Assembly: GCF_009905215.1 (NCBI RefSeq)
Contig: NZ_CP047593.1
Location: 3,166,900-3,230,899 of the forward strand
Direction: 5' to 3'
DNA: 64,000 nucleotides
Origin: Tichowtungia aerotolerans
GTDB taxonomy: Bacteria > Verrucomicrobiota > Kiritimatiellia > Kiritimatiellales > Tichowtungiaceae
Shown: positions 18,430 through 26,985 of the stretch, one piece after another
How positions within the stretch are numbered: position 1 is the first letter of the stretch
Layout of the letters: every line of letters begins with the position of its first letter
Translations under genes and position numbers: made by a program
The notes under the pieces: model-generated
Seen by the model: the letters and a program-made list of their open reading frames with translations, nothing else
The model's database searches: none
What the model was told of the DNA's origin: nothing

Positions 18430-20294
18430 TGACGCGGCAAATTTCCAGTTTCTTTTTTCTTATAGTCTGTGCCGCATTTGCGGTGCAGGACCGGCCCAAT
18501 ATTGTCTGGCTGACAACAGAAGATAACTCCGCCTGCTGGTATCGGCTGTATAATCCGGAACACGGCGCTCCCATGCCGAATGTGGAGCGGCTGGCGAAGG
18601 ATGGTTTGGTTTTTAACAATGCCTATTCCTGCGGGCCGGTCTGCTCCGTGGCGCGCAGTACGATCATTTCCGGCTGTTACAGTCCGCGCACCGGAGCGCA
18701 GTATCACCGTAATCAGGTGCCGGTGGCGATGCCGTCCGGCCTGCGCATGTTTCCGTATTATCTCCGGCAGGCCGGTTATTACACCACGAACAACAAAAAA
18801 GAAGACTACAACTATCGAACGGAAGATAAGGAAGGCGTCTGGGATGAGTCATCCGGCAAAGCCACCTACCGGAACCGTCAGTCCAATCAGCCGTTCTTTC
18901 ATGTCCAGAATTATATGCGGACCCATGAGAGCCGCCTGTTCGGAAATTTGCCAAAAGAGACGGAATATGTGACCGATCCGGCAGGTGTAAAGCTGTTCCC
19001 GTACCATCCGGACACACTGCTGTTCCGAAAGAAATACGCACAGTATCTGACCCTGAACGCCGTAGTGGATGCCGAAATGGGAACATTGATCCGGCAACTC
19101 GAAGAAGACGGTTTGCTCGACGATACTTTTATCTTTCACTACGGCGACCACGGTGGAGTCCTGCCGGGAGGAAAAGCGTATGCGCACAACGACGGCCTGC
19201 AGGTTGCCATGGTGGTGTATGTGCCGAAAAACTGGCAGCACCTTGTGCCGGCGGAGCGCGGGTCCCGCATCGACGGGTTTGTTGAGTTTGTCGATTTGTC
19301 CGCCACTGTACTGAACCTTGCCGGGGTTGATATTCCGGAAGGCATCGACGGAAAACCGTTTCTTGGAAAAGGCATTACATTTGATGATCTGAACAAACGC
19401 GACACCGCATTTGGTTATGCCGAACGTTTCGACGAGAAGTACGACATGGTTCGTTTTTTGCGCAAGGGAAAGTACACGTATTGGCGCAGTTACCAGCCGT
19501 TTAACTTTGACGGCCTGCATGCTTTTTATCGCTACAAACAGCCGGCTTTTCGCGAGTGGCGCGATCTGGCCAACGCCGGAAAACTCAATGCCGTCCAGTC
19601 GGCCTTTTATAAAGCCCGCCCGCCGGAAGAGCTGTTTGATCTCGAAAAAGATCCGCATGAGGTTAACAACCTTGCCAACGATCCCTCTTATGCTGATGTG
19701 CTGATTGAAATGCGCCGTGCGCTTCAGCAGAAAGAGAAAGCTTTGCCGGATGTCGGCTTTTTCCCGGAACCGGTTGTGCTTTCCGAGAGCGATGGCAATG
19801 CCGTTGAGTTCGGGCGGAAGAATAAAGAAAGAATTGAAGCGCTGATCGATATCGCCGATCTGCAGCTGCGTCCATTTCCTGAAGCGATGCCGGCTCTTGA
19901 AAAAGCACTGAACTCCGCTGTGCCGGCTGAGCGGTACTGGGGGCTGATCACCTGCAGTGCGTTTGGAAAACAGGCGCTTTCGCTGAGTAAAGAGATTGAG
20001 GCGATTTCCGCGAGCGATCCGGACCGCTTTGTGCGCACCCGGGCCGCCGAATTTCTCGGGTTGACCGGCGCTGCCGACCCGGTTCCCGTTCTGATGGATG
20101 TGCTTCGTCACAGTACGGATCCCATCGAGGTCAATCTGATCCTCAACACGGTGGTGCTGCTGCGCGACGGTGCCGGCATACAGTTTGATCTGTCGAATGT
20201 TGGGAATGCGGCGTGGATGAAAATGGGCGGTTTGGTTCCGCATCGGGTGAATTATCTGGAAGGCGGAACCGGTGAACTGCCTAAGAAAAAATAA
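18429..20294 (+). CDS. Secreted S1-type sulfatase with CxAxR active site and HEAT-like C-terminus
   Basis: A 621-residue exported sulfatase. The ATG at 18429 overlaps the esterase stop (TAATG). The active-site sequence is C72-SVAR in CGPVCSVARSTI, so Ala replaces the usual Pro of CxPSR and the Ser before Arg is also changed. CxAxR variants are known in some bacterial sulfatases, but maturation may differ. HYGDHGGVLPGGK is the metal-binding region. After the fold, residues about 475-600 look like HEAT/armadillo helices (VPAERYWGLITCSAFG; RTRAAEFLGLTGAADPVPVL), a scaffold usually used for protein contacts. It may be a sulfatase of different specificity or one held in a complex (inference). The next sulfatase starts 4 bases after the stop. 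Confidence 0.9.
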   Translation: MTRQISSFFFLIVCAAFAVQDRPNIVWLTTEDNSACWYRLYNPEHGAPMPNVERLAKDGLVFNNAYSCGPVCSVARSTIISGCYSPRTGAQYHRNQVPVAMPSGLRMFPYYLRQAGYYTTNNKKEDYNYRTEDKEGVWDESSGKATYRNRQSNQPFFHVQNYMRTHESRLFGNLPKETEYVTDPAGVKLFPYHPDTLLFRKKYAQYLTLNAVVDAEMGTLIRQLEEDGLLDDTFIFHYGDHGGVLPGGKAYAHNDGLQVAMVVYVPKNWQHLVPAERGSRIDGFVEFVDLSATVLNLAGVDIPEGIDGKPFLGKGITFDDLNKRDTAFGYAERFDEKYDMVRFLRKGKYTYWRSYQPFNFDGLHAFYRYKQPAFREWRDLANAGKLNAVQSAFYKARPPEELFDLEKDPHEVNNLANDPSYADVLIEMRRALQQKEKALPDVGFFPEPVVLSESDGNAVEFGRKNKERIEALIDIADLQLRPFPEAMPALEKALNSAVPAERYWGLITCSAFGKQALSLSKEIEAISASDPDRFVRTRAAEFLGLTGAADPVPVLMDVLRHSTDPIEVNLILNTVVLLRDGAGIQFDLSNVGNAAWMKMGGLVPHRVNYLEGGTGELPKKK

Positions 20295-20297
20295 ACG

Positions 20298-22151
20298 ATG
20301 AAAAACATGCTGAAAAAAACAGTGTTGGCCGTTGGCGCAGCTGGTGCAGTCTGTGCATCAGGCAAACCAAACGTTGTGCTGATCGTTTGCGATGATCTGA
20401 ATGATTACATCACCGGAATTCCCGGAGACAAAGGCCATCCGCAGTCCATCACGCCGAATGTTGAAAAGCTGGCTCAATCCGGGGTTGCCTTCCGGCGGGC
20501 CTACAGCAACAATCCCGTTTGTGCGCCGTCGCGATCCAGTTTTTTGACGGGGATCTATCCGCATACCTCTGGCAACTTTTTCTGGAACAAATGGTTCACC
20601 AATCCGGTGCTGAAAAACTCACACAGTCTGATGGATTACTTTCGCAAGAATGGCTACTACACGGCCGGTTCCGGAAAGCTGATGCATCATGGTAAACCCG
20701 ATGAGTGGAATGAGTTTAAGCATAAAGCAGACTACGGGCCGTCCGTTTTTGATGGCGAAAAACGGATTGCTCATCCGTGTGTGCCGGATCCGTTTCGACA
20801 GATCGGCGGCGTAGACGGATCGTGGGGGATGCTGGAGGATATTCCGTTTGCAGACGACGATAATCCGCAGAGCGGCTGGATTTATAGCGACTGGAGCAAA
20901 GTGACACCGTTCCGTTCGGGCATTGATCCGACGCCGGATGAGCGCAACGCCGCCTGGGCCGCTGCACGGATCAAACAGTTTGCCGATGAGAAAAACGATC
21001 AGCCGTTTTTCCTCGGCGTGGGCTTTATCCGTCCGCATACCCCGCTGCACGTGTCGAAAAAATATTACGACATGTTTCCGCTGGATGACATTGAGCTTCC
21101 GGTGATCAAGGATGGGGATGCCGCCGATACGCATTATCAGAAGCTTTTTGATCCGAGCCAGAAAGGCTTGCGCTATTACCGTATGCTGCTTGAATCTTTC
21201 GACGGGGATAAGGCACTGGCCATTAAAACATTTGCCCGGGCATACCTTGCCTGTGTAGCTGCCGTCGACGAATGTATCGGGCAGGTTGTGGACGCGGTTG
21301 ATAACAGTCCGTTTAAAGACAATACCATCATTGTGCTGACTGCGGATCACGGCTGGCAGATGGGACAGAAAGATTATCTGTTTAAAAACTCCCCCTGGGA
21401 GGAAAGCTGCCGCATTCCGTTTGTGGTGCGCGCACCGGGCGTAACGAATCCCGGTGGCGTAGCCGAACATCCGATTTCGCTGATTGATCTTTATCCGACG
21501 CTGGCGGACCTGTGCGGCCTTTCCGGAGACACCCGCAAAAATGATCAGGGGGCGATATTGGACGGACACAGTGTGCGCCCGTTCCTTGAAGATCCGCAAA
21601 GCCGTGAATGGGCCGGACCTGACGGCGCTCTTTCCATGATCTACGTCGGTGATTCAAAAAAAACCTTCACGCCGGAAGAAAAAAACGATCTGGCCAACCA
21701 GCACTGGAGCTGGCGCACCGAGCGCTGGCGCTACATCCGCTACAACGACGGGACCGAAGAACTCTATGATCATCAGAAAGATCCGCGCGAGTGGACCAAT
21801 TTGGCGGACCTGCCGGAATACAAAACCATCAAGGAACAGCTGAATCAGGATATGTCTGAAGTGATCGGCCCGATGCAGCAGTTCGCTGCCGACAAGCCGA
21901 AGGCTAATGTTTCTGTGCGCACACAAGCCAAGCGCGAAGCTAAGAAACCGAAATGGGACTGGTTCACCGCGCTTGATCAAAACAAGGACAATGAGGTGAC
22001 GGAAGCCGAGTGGCTGGCGTGGGCGAAACAGTCGCAGAAGAAAAAGGGAGAGTCGTACAACGAAGAAAATCACCGAACCTATTTTAAAAAGCGTGATGCA
22101 AACGGCGATGGCATCATGACCCGGGAAGAGCTGGAGGCGAGTAAACAGTAA
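20298..22151 (+). CDS. Secreted iduronate-2-sulfatase-like sulfatase with EF-hand tail
   Basis: A 617-residue exported sulfatase. The formylglycine Cys is C75 in NPVCAPSRSSFL. CDDLNDY, GSGKLMHHG and LYDHQKDPREWTNLADL place it with the iduronate-2-sulfatase-like group. From about residue 550 a tail starts with KWDWFTALDQNKDNEVTEAE and ends with the second EF-hand DANGDGIMTREELEASKQ, closely resembling the tail on 14014-15669. The last residues also match a relic at 29998-30057. It is the last gene of the sulfatase/esterase operon; about 200 bases without a clear gene separate it from the next kinase. Confidence 0.93.
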   Translation: MKNMLKKTVLAVGAAGAVCASGKPNVVLIVCDDLNDYITGIPGDKGHPQSITPNVEKLAQSGVAFRRAYSNNPVCAPSRSSFLTGIYPHTSGNFFWNKWFTNPVLKNSHSLMDYFRKNGYYTAGSGKLMHHGKPDEWNEFKHKADYGPSVFDGEKRIAHPCVPDPFRQIGGVDGSWGMLEDIPFADDDNPQSGWIYSDWSKVTPFRSGIDPTPDERNAAWAAARIKQFADEKNDQPFFLGVGFIRPHTPLHVSKKYYDMFPLDDIELPVIKDGDAADTHYQKLFDPSQKGLRYYRMLLESFDGDKALAIKTFARAYLACVAAVDECIGQVVDAVDNSPFKDNTIIVLTADHGWQMGQKDYLFKNSPWEESCRIPFVVRAPGVTNPGGVAEHPISLIDLYPTLADLCGLSGDTRKNDQGAILDGHSVRPFLEDPQSREWAGPDGALSMIYVGDSKKTFTPEEKNDLANQHWSWRTERWRYIRYNDGTEELYDHQKDPREWTNLADLPEYKTIKEQLNQDMSEVIGPMQQFAADKPKANVSVRTQAKREAKKPKWDWFTALDQNKDNEVTEAEWLAWAKQSQKKKGESYNEENHRTYFKKRDANGDGIMTREELEASKQ

Positions 22152-22352
22152 AGCATGTATGGTTTTCCATTGTAATGATTGTTGAGCCCAAAAGGGCAGG
22201 TGTGGGTTTGTTCTTTCATATTTTAGATTCTAGTGGATATTGAGAATGACGACAGTGCTCCGGGCTATAAACACCGTTTTGGACGAATGCTGTCGGCACA
22301 ACTGGCGGAATTAAACCTGAAACGGATACTTCCTCCATAGAAAGGAATCGAG

Positions 22353-24536
22353 TTGCGCTGCAAAAAGGTGTATGTTTTATTCATGAAGATGAATCACTTG
22401 CGGCAAATGCAATTCGCCTGGGTGAGTGGATGCCTGATTTCAGCTGTTTTGGCCTGTGCGGAGCCGGTAGACCCATGCTTTCCTGCACAGAGGCATGCGC
22501 GACAGATAGCAGATAGCAGGTCGTTGAAACGTTGGCCGCCTTTGCGAATCAGACAGTTGGAAAAAGAGCGGGATGAGCTTTTGGAAAAGATCTCCAAGCT
22601 TCCGCATCATAATCCTGTTCAACTGTCTGATCATCTGGGCTGGCATTCTTTGCCGGTTGATCTGGATTCTGATGGGGAGGTGTCATCTCAAGTGATTGAT
22701 GTTAAATTTGACTTTGATGTTCAACTTGATTCAATTGCCTTGGTACCGGTTTCTTTTCCTGATAATTCCAAGTTCGGAGCTTATGCTTTTCCCAAACGTT
22801 TTAAGATCGAAGTTCTCGAAAGTGGAGGCTATTGGGTTGGCGATGAAAACGGGCAGTGGATCTTGCCTCCACCTCCATATAAATGGGTGGAAATGGTGAA
22901 CTGGATGGATGAGGATTTCCCTGATCCGGGATCCTATCCGGTATTCTTTGGTGGAAACGGCCGACCTGTATATCAGGTTCGTATAACGATTCCTCAGGGG
23001 GTCGGAAAATACCGGCGATATCATGCCATTAATGAACTATATTTGTTTCGCCGACAGTCCCTCGGTCATATTGGAGATAATATGATGGTCTGGGGTGATA
23101 CGGTTGAGGTTGAGGTTTCTAACTCGCTTTCGGAACCTCCATTATGGAACGCTGAATATCTGTATGACGGAGTGGTGGATCTAGGTATGCCGCTTAGCGA
23201 GGAGGTTTCTGAGGTGGATGACCTGATGGTCATCTGGAATCAAAACGATATTATGGATCACTCCGTCCAGATCACATTGGATCTAGGGAAAGCCCGGCAG
23301 GTCGGTCGAGTTCAGCTGTGGCCCGCTGAAGCACCGTATGGGATGGAGGTTCCTTTGTTTGGTTTTCCTGACAAGGTAACGGTTGAATTGTCAACCAATT
23401 CGGAATTCAGCAGTCCCGAGGTGATAACGATCGAAAATCCCCGGGAAAAAGTATACCACAATAATTTGTTGAATATCGTGACCGGAGCAATCCGGGGAAT
23501 TCGCTATGTTCGTTTAACTTTTTCCGATTTGGGAGAGTATAAAGGACGCCGAATTTTAGGATTGGGGGAAATCCGTGTTTCCGAATTTGACAAAAATTGG
23601 TCGCTTAACTGTCAGGTAAGAGCTGCTGGAATTCCTGAACGATATCAGGGGAAATTGTCCTGTCTGGTGGATGGGTATAGTCGTCATCGTCGTATTCTGC
23701 AAGAATCGGAATGGATCAAAGGTTTGGCGATGCGTCGTCCACTGGATCATCGGCTGGCGGTGGTGAATCGAAAACTGTCGGAGTCTCATGAGGCGTTGCG
23801 TCAGCTTCAGTTCCGTTTCAGTGTGGTCGGGGGAATTGTGCTTTTGATGTCTATGATCGCAGGAGGGTGGTTTCTGCATAAAAAGCGGCGGAAGGAATTA
23901 AGTAGGCTGAAGATGCGTATTACCCGCGACCTGCATGATGAAGTCGGCAGCAGTCTGGGGGGGATTTCTCTGATGACGGAAGAACTTCAGCTGGTTGCAA
24001 AACAGACCAAAATCAGCGACGAGTTGGAGGAATTATCACTGATGGCCAGGGAAGCCTATTCGTCTTTGAAGGAAGTGATCTGGGTGACGGATCAGGACAG
24101 TATCCGTCTTCCGGCATTGGTCGAAAAGTTGGTCGAACGGGCCGGGCGGGTTTTTCGCGAAATGGAGCTTTCTGTTGAAACGCCGGAGTATTGCCCGAAT
24201 ACTGAAGTGTCATTGACTTTCAAACGACACCTGTTCATGTTTTTTAGAGAGGCTTTACATAACTGTGCACGTCATGCTGGTGCAACACAGGTGTGGGTGA
24301 AAATCATAGTAGACGACAAATTCTTTTCGATATCAATTCGGGATAACGGGTGCGGGTTTGATCCGGCAGAAAAAACAGATGGCTGGGGCCTGGACAGCAT
24401 GAAAAAAAGGGCGGAGGAGCTTCGAGGTGCGCTGGAAATTGATTCCACTCCCGAAGAGGGAACTTCTGTGGTATTGAAACTTCCCTATGAGGGGATATCT
24501 AAAGATCCCTGTCGATCCTATCAAACTTCTAATTGA
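22353..24536 (+). CDS. Sensor histidine kinase with periplasmic discoidin-like sensor domains
   Basis: A 727-residue kinase. A signal peptide or anchor is followed by VDPCFPAQRHARQ, a short coiled-coil-like stretch (RIRQLEKERDELLEK) and about 400 residues of beta-rich sequence that read as two discoidin/F5-8C-like domains (VSSQVIDVKFDFDVQLDSI; QITLDLGKARQVGRVQLWP). A single membrane span lies at about 490-508 (VVGGIVLLMSMIAGGWF). The cytoplasmic part has the HisKA_3 helix with phosphoacceptor H528 in RDLHDEVGSSLGG, an N-box near N637 and DNGCGFD. Discoidin-like folds often bind sugars, so it may sense polysaccharide fragments (inference). TTG 22353 has AAAGGA 6 bases upstream; ATG 22383 is an alternative start. 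The regulator gene follows at 24563. Confidence 0.88.
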   Translation: MRCKKVYVLFMKMNHLRQMQFAWVSGCLISAVLACAEPVDPCFPAQRHARQIADSRSLKRWPPLRIRQLEKERDELLEKISKLPHHNPVQLSDHLGWHSLPVDLDSDGEVSSQVIDVKFDFDVQLDSIALVPVSFPDNSKFGAYAFPKRFKIEVLESGGYWVGDENGQWILPPPPYKWVEMVNWMDEDFPDPGSYPVFFGGNGRPVYQVRITIPQGVGKYRRYHAINELYLFRRQSLGHIGDNMMVWGDTVEVEVSNSLSEPPLWNAEYLYDGVVDLGMPLSEEVSEVDDLMVIWNQNDIMDHSVQITLDLGKARQVGRVQLWPAEAPYGMEVPLFGFPDKVTVELSTNSEFSSPEVITIENPREKVYHNNLLNIVTGAIRGIRYVRLTFSDLGEYKGRRILGLGEIRVSEFDKNWSLNCQVRAAGIPERYQGKLSCLVDGYSRHRRILQESEWIKGLAMRRPLDHRLAVVNRKLSESHEALRQLQFRFSVVGGIVLLMSMIAGGWFLHKKRRKELSRLKMRITRDLHDEVGSSLGGISLMTEELQLVAKQTKISDELEELSLMAREAYSSLKEVIWVTDQDSIRLPALVEKLVERAGRVFREMELSVETPEYCPNTEVSLTFKRHLFMFFREALHNCARHAGATQVWVKIIVDDKFFSISIRDNGCGFDPAEKTDGWGLDSMKKRAEELRGALEIDSTPEEGTSVVLKLPYEGISKDPCRSYQTSN

Positions 24537-24562
24537 ATGTGTGGGAAAGGAAGAGTGCCGGT

Positions 24563-25198
24563 ATGATTCCGATTACGTTATGGATTGTTGAAGACGATAC
24601 AACTTATCGCCGCACCCTGCAGCGTTTGCTGAACCGAACTGGTCATATTACCTGCAGCCGTATCTTTCCGTCGTGTATCGAATTTCTTGATGCGATTCAA
24701 ACCAATCCCCAACCGGATTTAGTGCTGATGGATCTCGGTCTGCCGGGAATGGGCGGGGTCGAAGGGATTCAGCAGCTCAAGGTGCTTGCTCCGGATGTAA
24801 CGGTTATCGTGCTGACGGTCTCTGCAGAAAAAAAGAAGGTGCTTCAGGCGCTGGATGCAGGCGCGGCGGGATATTTGCTGAAGGAGTCCTCCGGACCGGA
24901 GATTGTCAATGGACTCCAGCAGGTATTTTATGGCGGAGCTGCGCTGAGCCCATCTGTTGCAAAGATCGTGGTTGAAGAACTTCGCAATCCCGCTCCGGCA
25001 GATATGTTTGATCTTTCCGTTCGGGAAATTGAAGTGCTCGAAAAACTGGCCGCGGGACTGGCGGTTAAGGAGATTGCTTCAGCGCTTAATATCAGCGTAG
25101 CCACTGCCCGGTTTCATTTGACCAATATCTATAGAAAACTACAGGTGCCGTCACAGACAGGTGCTGTGGCTAAGGCTCTGCGCGCCGGTATTATCTGA
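24563..25198 (+). CDS. NarL/FixJ-family response regulator (paralogue of 627-1262)
   Basis: A 211-residue receiver plus LuxR helix-turn-helix regulator. The acidic pair is D11/D12, the phosphoacceptor D57 in VLMDLGLPG and the conserved Lys in GYLLKES; the HTH is LSVREIEVLEKLAAGLAVKEIA. ATG 24563 is chosen because it has AAGGAAGAG upstream and begins MIPITLWIVEDD, exactly parallel to MIPINIWLVEDD in the first copy; an upstream TTG frame overlaps the kinase stop. It lies 26 bases after its kinase. The next genes are the accessory protein and the hydrolase paralogue, which are its likely targets (inference). Confidence 0.94.
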   Translation: MIPITLWIVEDDTTYRRTLQRLLNRTGHITCSRIFPSCIEFLDAIQTNPQPDLVLMDLGLPGMGGVEGIQQLKVLAPDVTVIVLTVSAEKKKVLQALDAGAAGYLLKESSGPEIVNGLQQVFYGGAALSPSVAKIVVEELRNPAPADMFDLSVREIEVLEKLAAGLAVKEIASALNISVATARFHLTNIYRKLQVPSQTGAVAKALRAGII

Positions 25199-25411
25199 TG
25201 AGGGCATGTTCGGGCCTTCATATTACCTATTCATATGACTAGTTGTGCCGAACTACGACACTCTCTATTGTTAACTACTATGTGGGGCATTTATTCCTAT
25301 TTGGATTTTAAACGCATGCGCATAAGCAGGTGACTCATGAGTCAGCAGTGACGATTTTTATATCTGATTGGTGTTATTGAACTGATGGTGAAAACTAAAA
25401 AAGGAGAAGTG

Positions 25412-26929
25412 ATGAAAAGAACAGTTGTTATATTGTATGCATTGGCTGCCATGGTTCTTTCTGTGCAGGCCACAACGATCTCTGATCCTGCGGAAGCTTC
25501 GGGGTGGACGACAATCTCGGGAGGATACTGGGCGTCCACGGCCGGGGAGCTGTTACCGGTGGAGAGCAATCAATTCTTCACGGCCGGCGGCTTTGGCGGC
25601 AGCAACCGGGGAACATGGAAGTTATTCGGTGAAACATTCACTGAAGAGATTTTGCAGGTTTCCTTTTGGATGGGAGAATATACCACGACCACCGGCTTCC
25701 CCGACACTGTGACGGCCACTCTTTTTGCGGATGTGAATGCCAACGGTTTATGGGAATTCGACGAACAAATCCTTCCCCATGTCAGCTCTAATCCGATTCC
25801 TTCCGATGCATGGGAGCAATGGGTGAATCTTTACAATATAACTGCTGACACTAAGACGACCGGCGGAAGCAATGTTCTAGGCAGTGCCATTGGGTTTTAT
25901 GTTCGTGTTGCAGGCGATGGTGCCGGAAAAAGCTTTGCTTTTGATTCTCTGAACATCGAAACGACGGAGTTGACGCCGAGTGATAACCTGCTGATTGCAT
26001 GGGATGGAGGAATTCTTACAAATACCGCGTATGTCGCCGACGGCCTAAGCGGAACCCTGTTCGCAAATCTAATTTATTCGGCAGATGCCTCGGCCGGATC
26101 AACCGATTGGACCTTCGGCAGCAGCACCCTGGGTGCAGATCCATCGCCTGCTGCCTACGCGGTTCGAACCGCTAATTTAGGCAGTAACAACACTGTTTCG
26201 GTTCAGATTCACAATACGTCTACAGAAGTCGTGCAACTGGATACCCTTTCTTTTGACTATAGTCCGTGGTTCTCAGATGGCCCGACAACTGTAACGATGA
26301 GTTATGCTTACGGGGACCTGAGCGGGGTTCCGGCAGAAACAGTTCTTAACAGTGCCGGCGGGATTGCCGCGACCGGAAAGTTTGCAGACTATAGCGACTT
26401 TGATTGGTCGTTAGCCGGTTTGGCAGACCGCAGGTTGGCTCCCGGTGAACGGGCAACGTTCACGCTGGTTGCCACGGAGGCCACCGGGGCTTATGTGAAC
26501 GGTGCGTTTGACAACATCGCATTGTTTGGTTCGGTGGAGGTCGTTGGGTATGATGCGTGGGCTGAAGGATGGGGGGGCAACCTCGGATCGGCTACTGACG
26601 ACTACGATGGCGACGGACTGAACAATCTTGGCGAGTATGGATTGGGGGGCGATCCAACTGATGGTTCTGATCGGGGGATTGCGCCAGAAGTGGGCGTTGA
26701 AACAGTTGATGGAACCGACTGGTTTGGTTACGTGTATCCCAAACGTGCCGATCTGGATAGCGGCCTGTCGTATCGTCTGGAACTCTGTACAAACCTAGTC
26801 TACGGAGCATGGACCAATACCGGATATGCCGTGCTAGGAACCAATATTACAGGTGGAGAGTTTGACTATGTCACTAACGTTACAGACATGGTGAACAGTG
26901 AGAAATTCATTCGACTGATTGTTGAGTAA
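25412..26929 (+). CDS. Secreted accessory protein with GAFDNIA module and C-terminal cassette
   Basis: A 505-residue exported protein; ATG 25412 follows AAGGAGAAGT directly and opens the signal peptide MKRTVVILYALAAMVLSVQA. Residues about 22-185 are a beta-sandwich-like region different from the N-terminal module of the 4485 protein. Residues about 190-375 are a GAFDNIA module (NGAFDNIALFG). A calcium loop DDYDGDGLNNLGEYG follows and the protein closes with the C-terminal domain ending KFIRLIVE. No catalytic motif is seen. It lies 56 bases before the hydrolase paralogue at 26986, mirroring the 1617/4485 pair in reverse order, so it is probably a partner protein for binding or display. Confidence 0.75.
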   Translation: MKRTVVILYALAAMVLSVQATTISDPAEASGWTTISGGYWASTAGELLPVESNQFFTAGGFGGSNRGTWKLFGETFTEEILQVSFWMGEYTTTTGFPDTVTATLFADVNANGLWEFDEQILPHVSSNPIPSDAWEQWVNLYNITADTKTTGGSNVLGSAIGFYVRVAGDGAGKSFAFDSLNIETTELTPSDNLLIAWDGGILTNTAYVADGLSGTLFANLIYSADASAGSTDWTFGSSTLGADPSPAAYAVRTANLGSNNTVSVQIHNTSTEVVQLDTLSFDYSPWFSDGPTTVTMSYAYGDLSGVPAETVLNSAGGIAATGKFADYSDFDWSLAGLADRRLAPGERATFTLVATEATGAYVNGAFDNIALFGSVEVVGYDAWAEGWGGNLGSATDDYDGDGLNNLGEYGLGGDPTDGSDRGIAPEVGVETVDGTDWFGYVYPKRADLDSGLSYRLELCTNLVYGAWTNTGYAVLGTNITGGEFDYVTNVTDMVNSEKFIRLIVE

Positions 26930-26985
26930 GCGGAAAAGACCGTGATGCTTGGATAGGACGTGGCTGCCCGGCTCATTGAGATCAT

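Noticed and set aside
18849-20243. A 464-codon open frame on the minus strand
   Set aside because: Opposite the CSVAR sulfatase with no recognisable domain or ribosome site; shadow of the plus-strand gene.
22233-22340. A 35-codon frame before the kinase that reads like protein (GYKHRFGRMLSAQL)
   Set aside because: GTG start without a ribosome site and no family recognised; might be another relic but the evidence is too thin.
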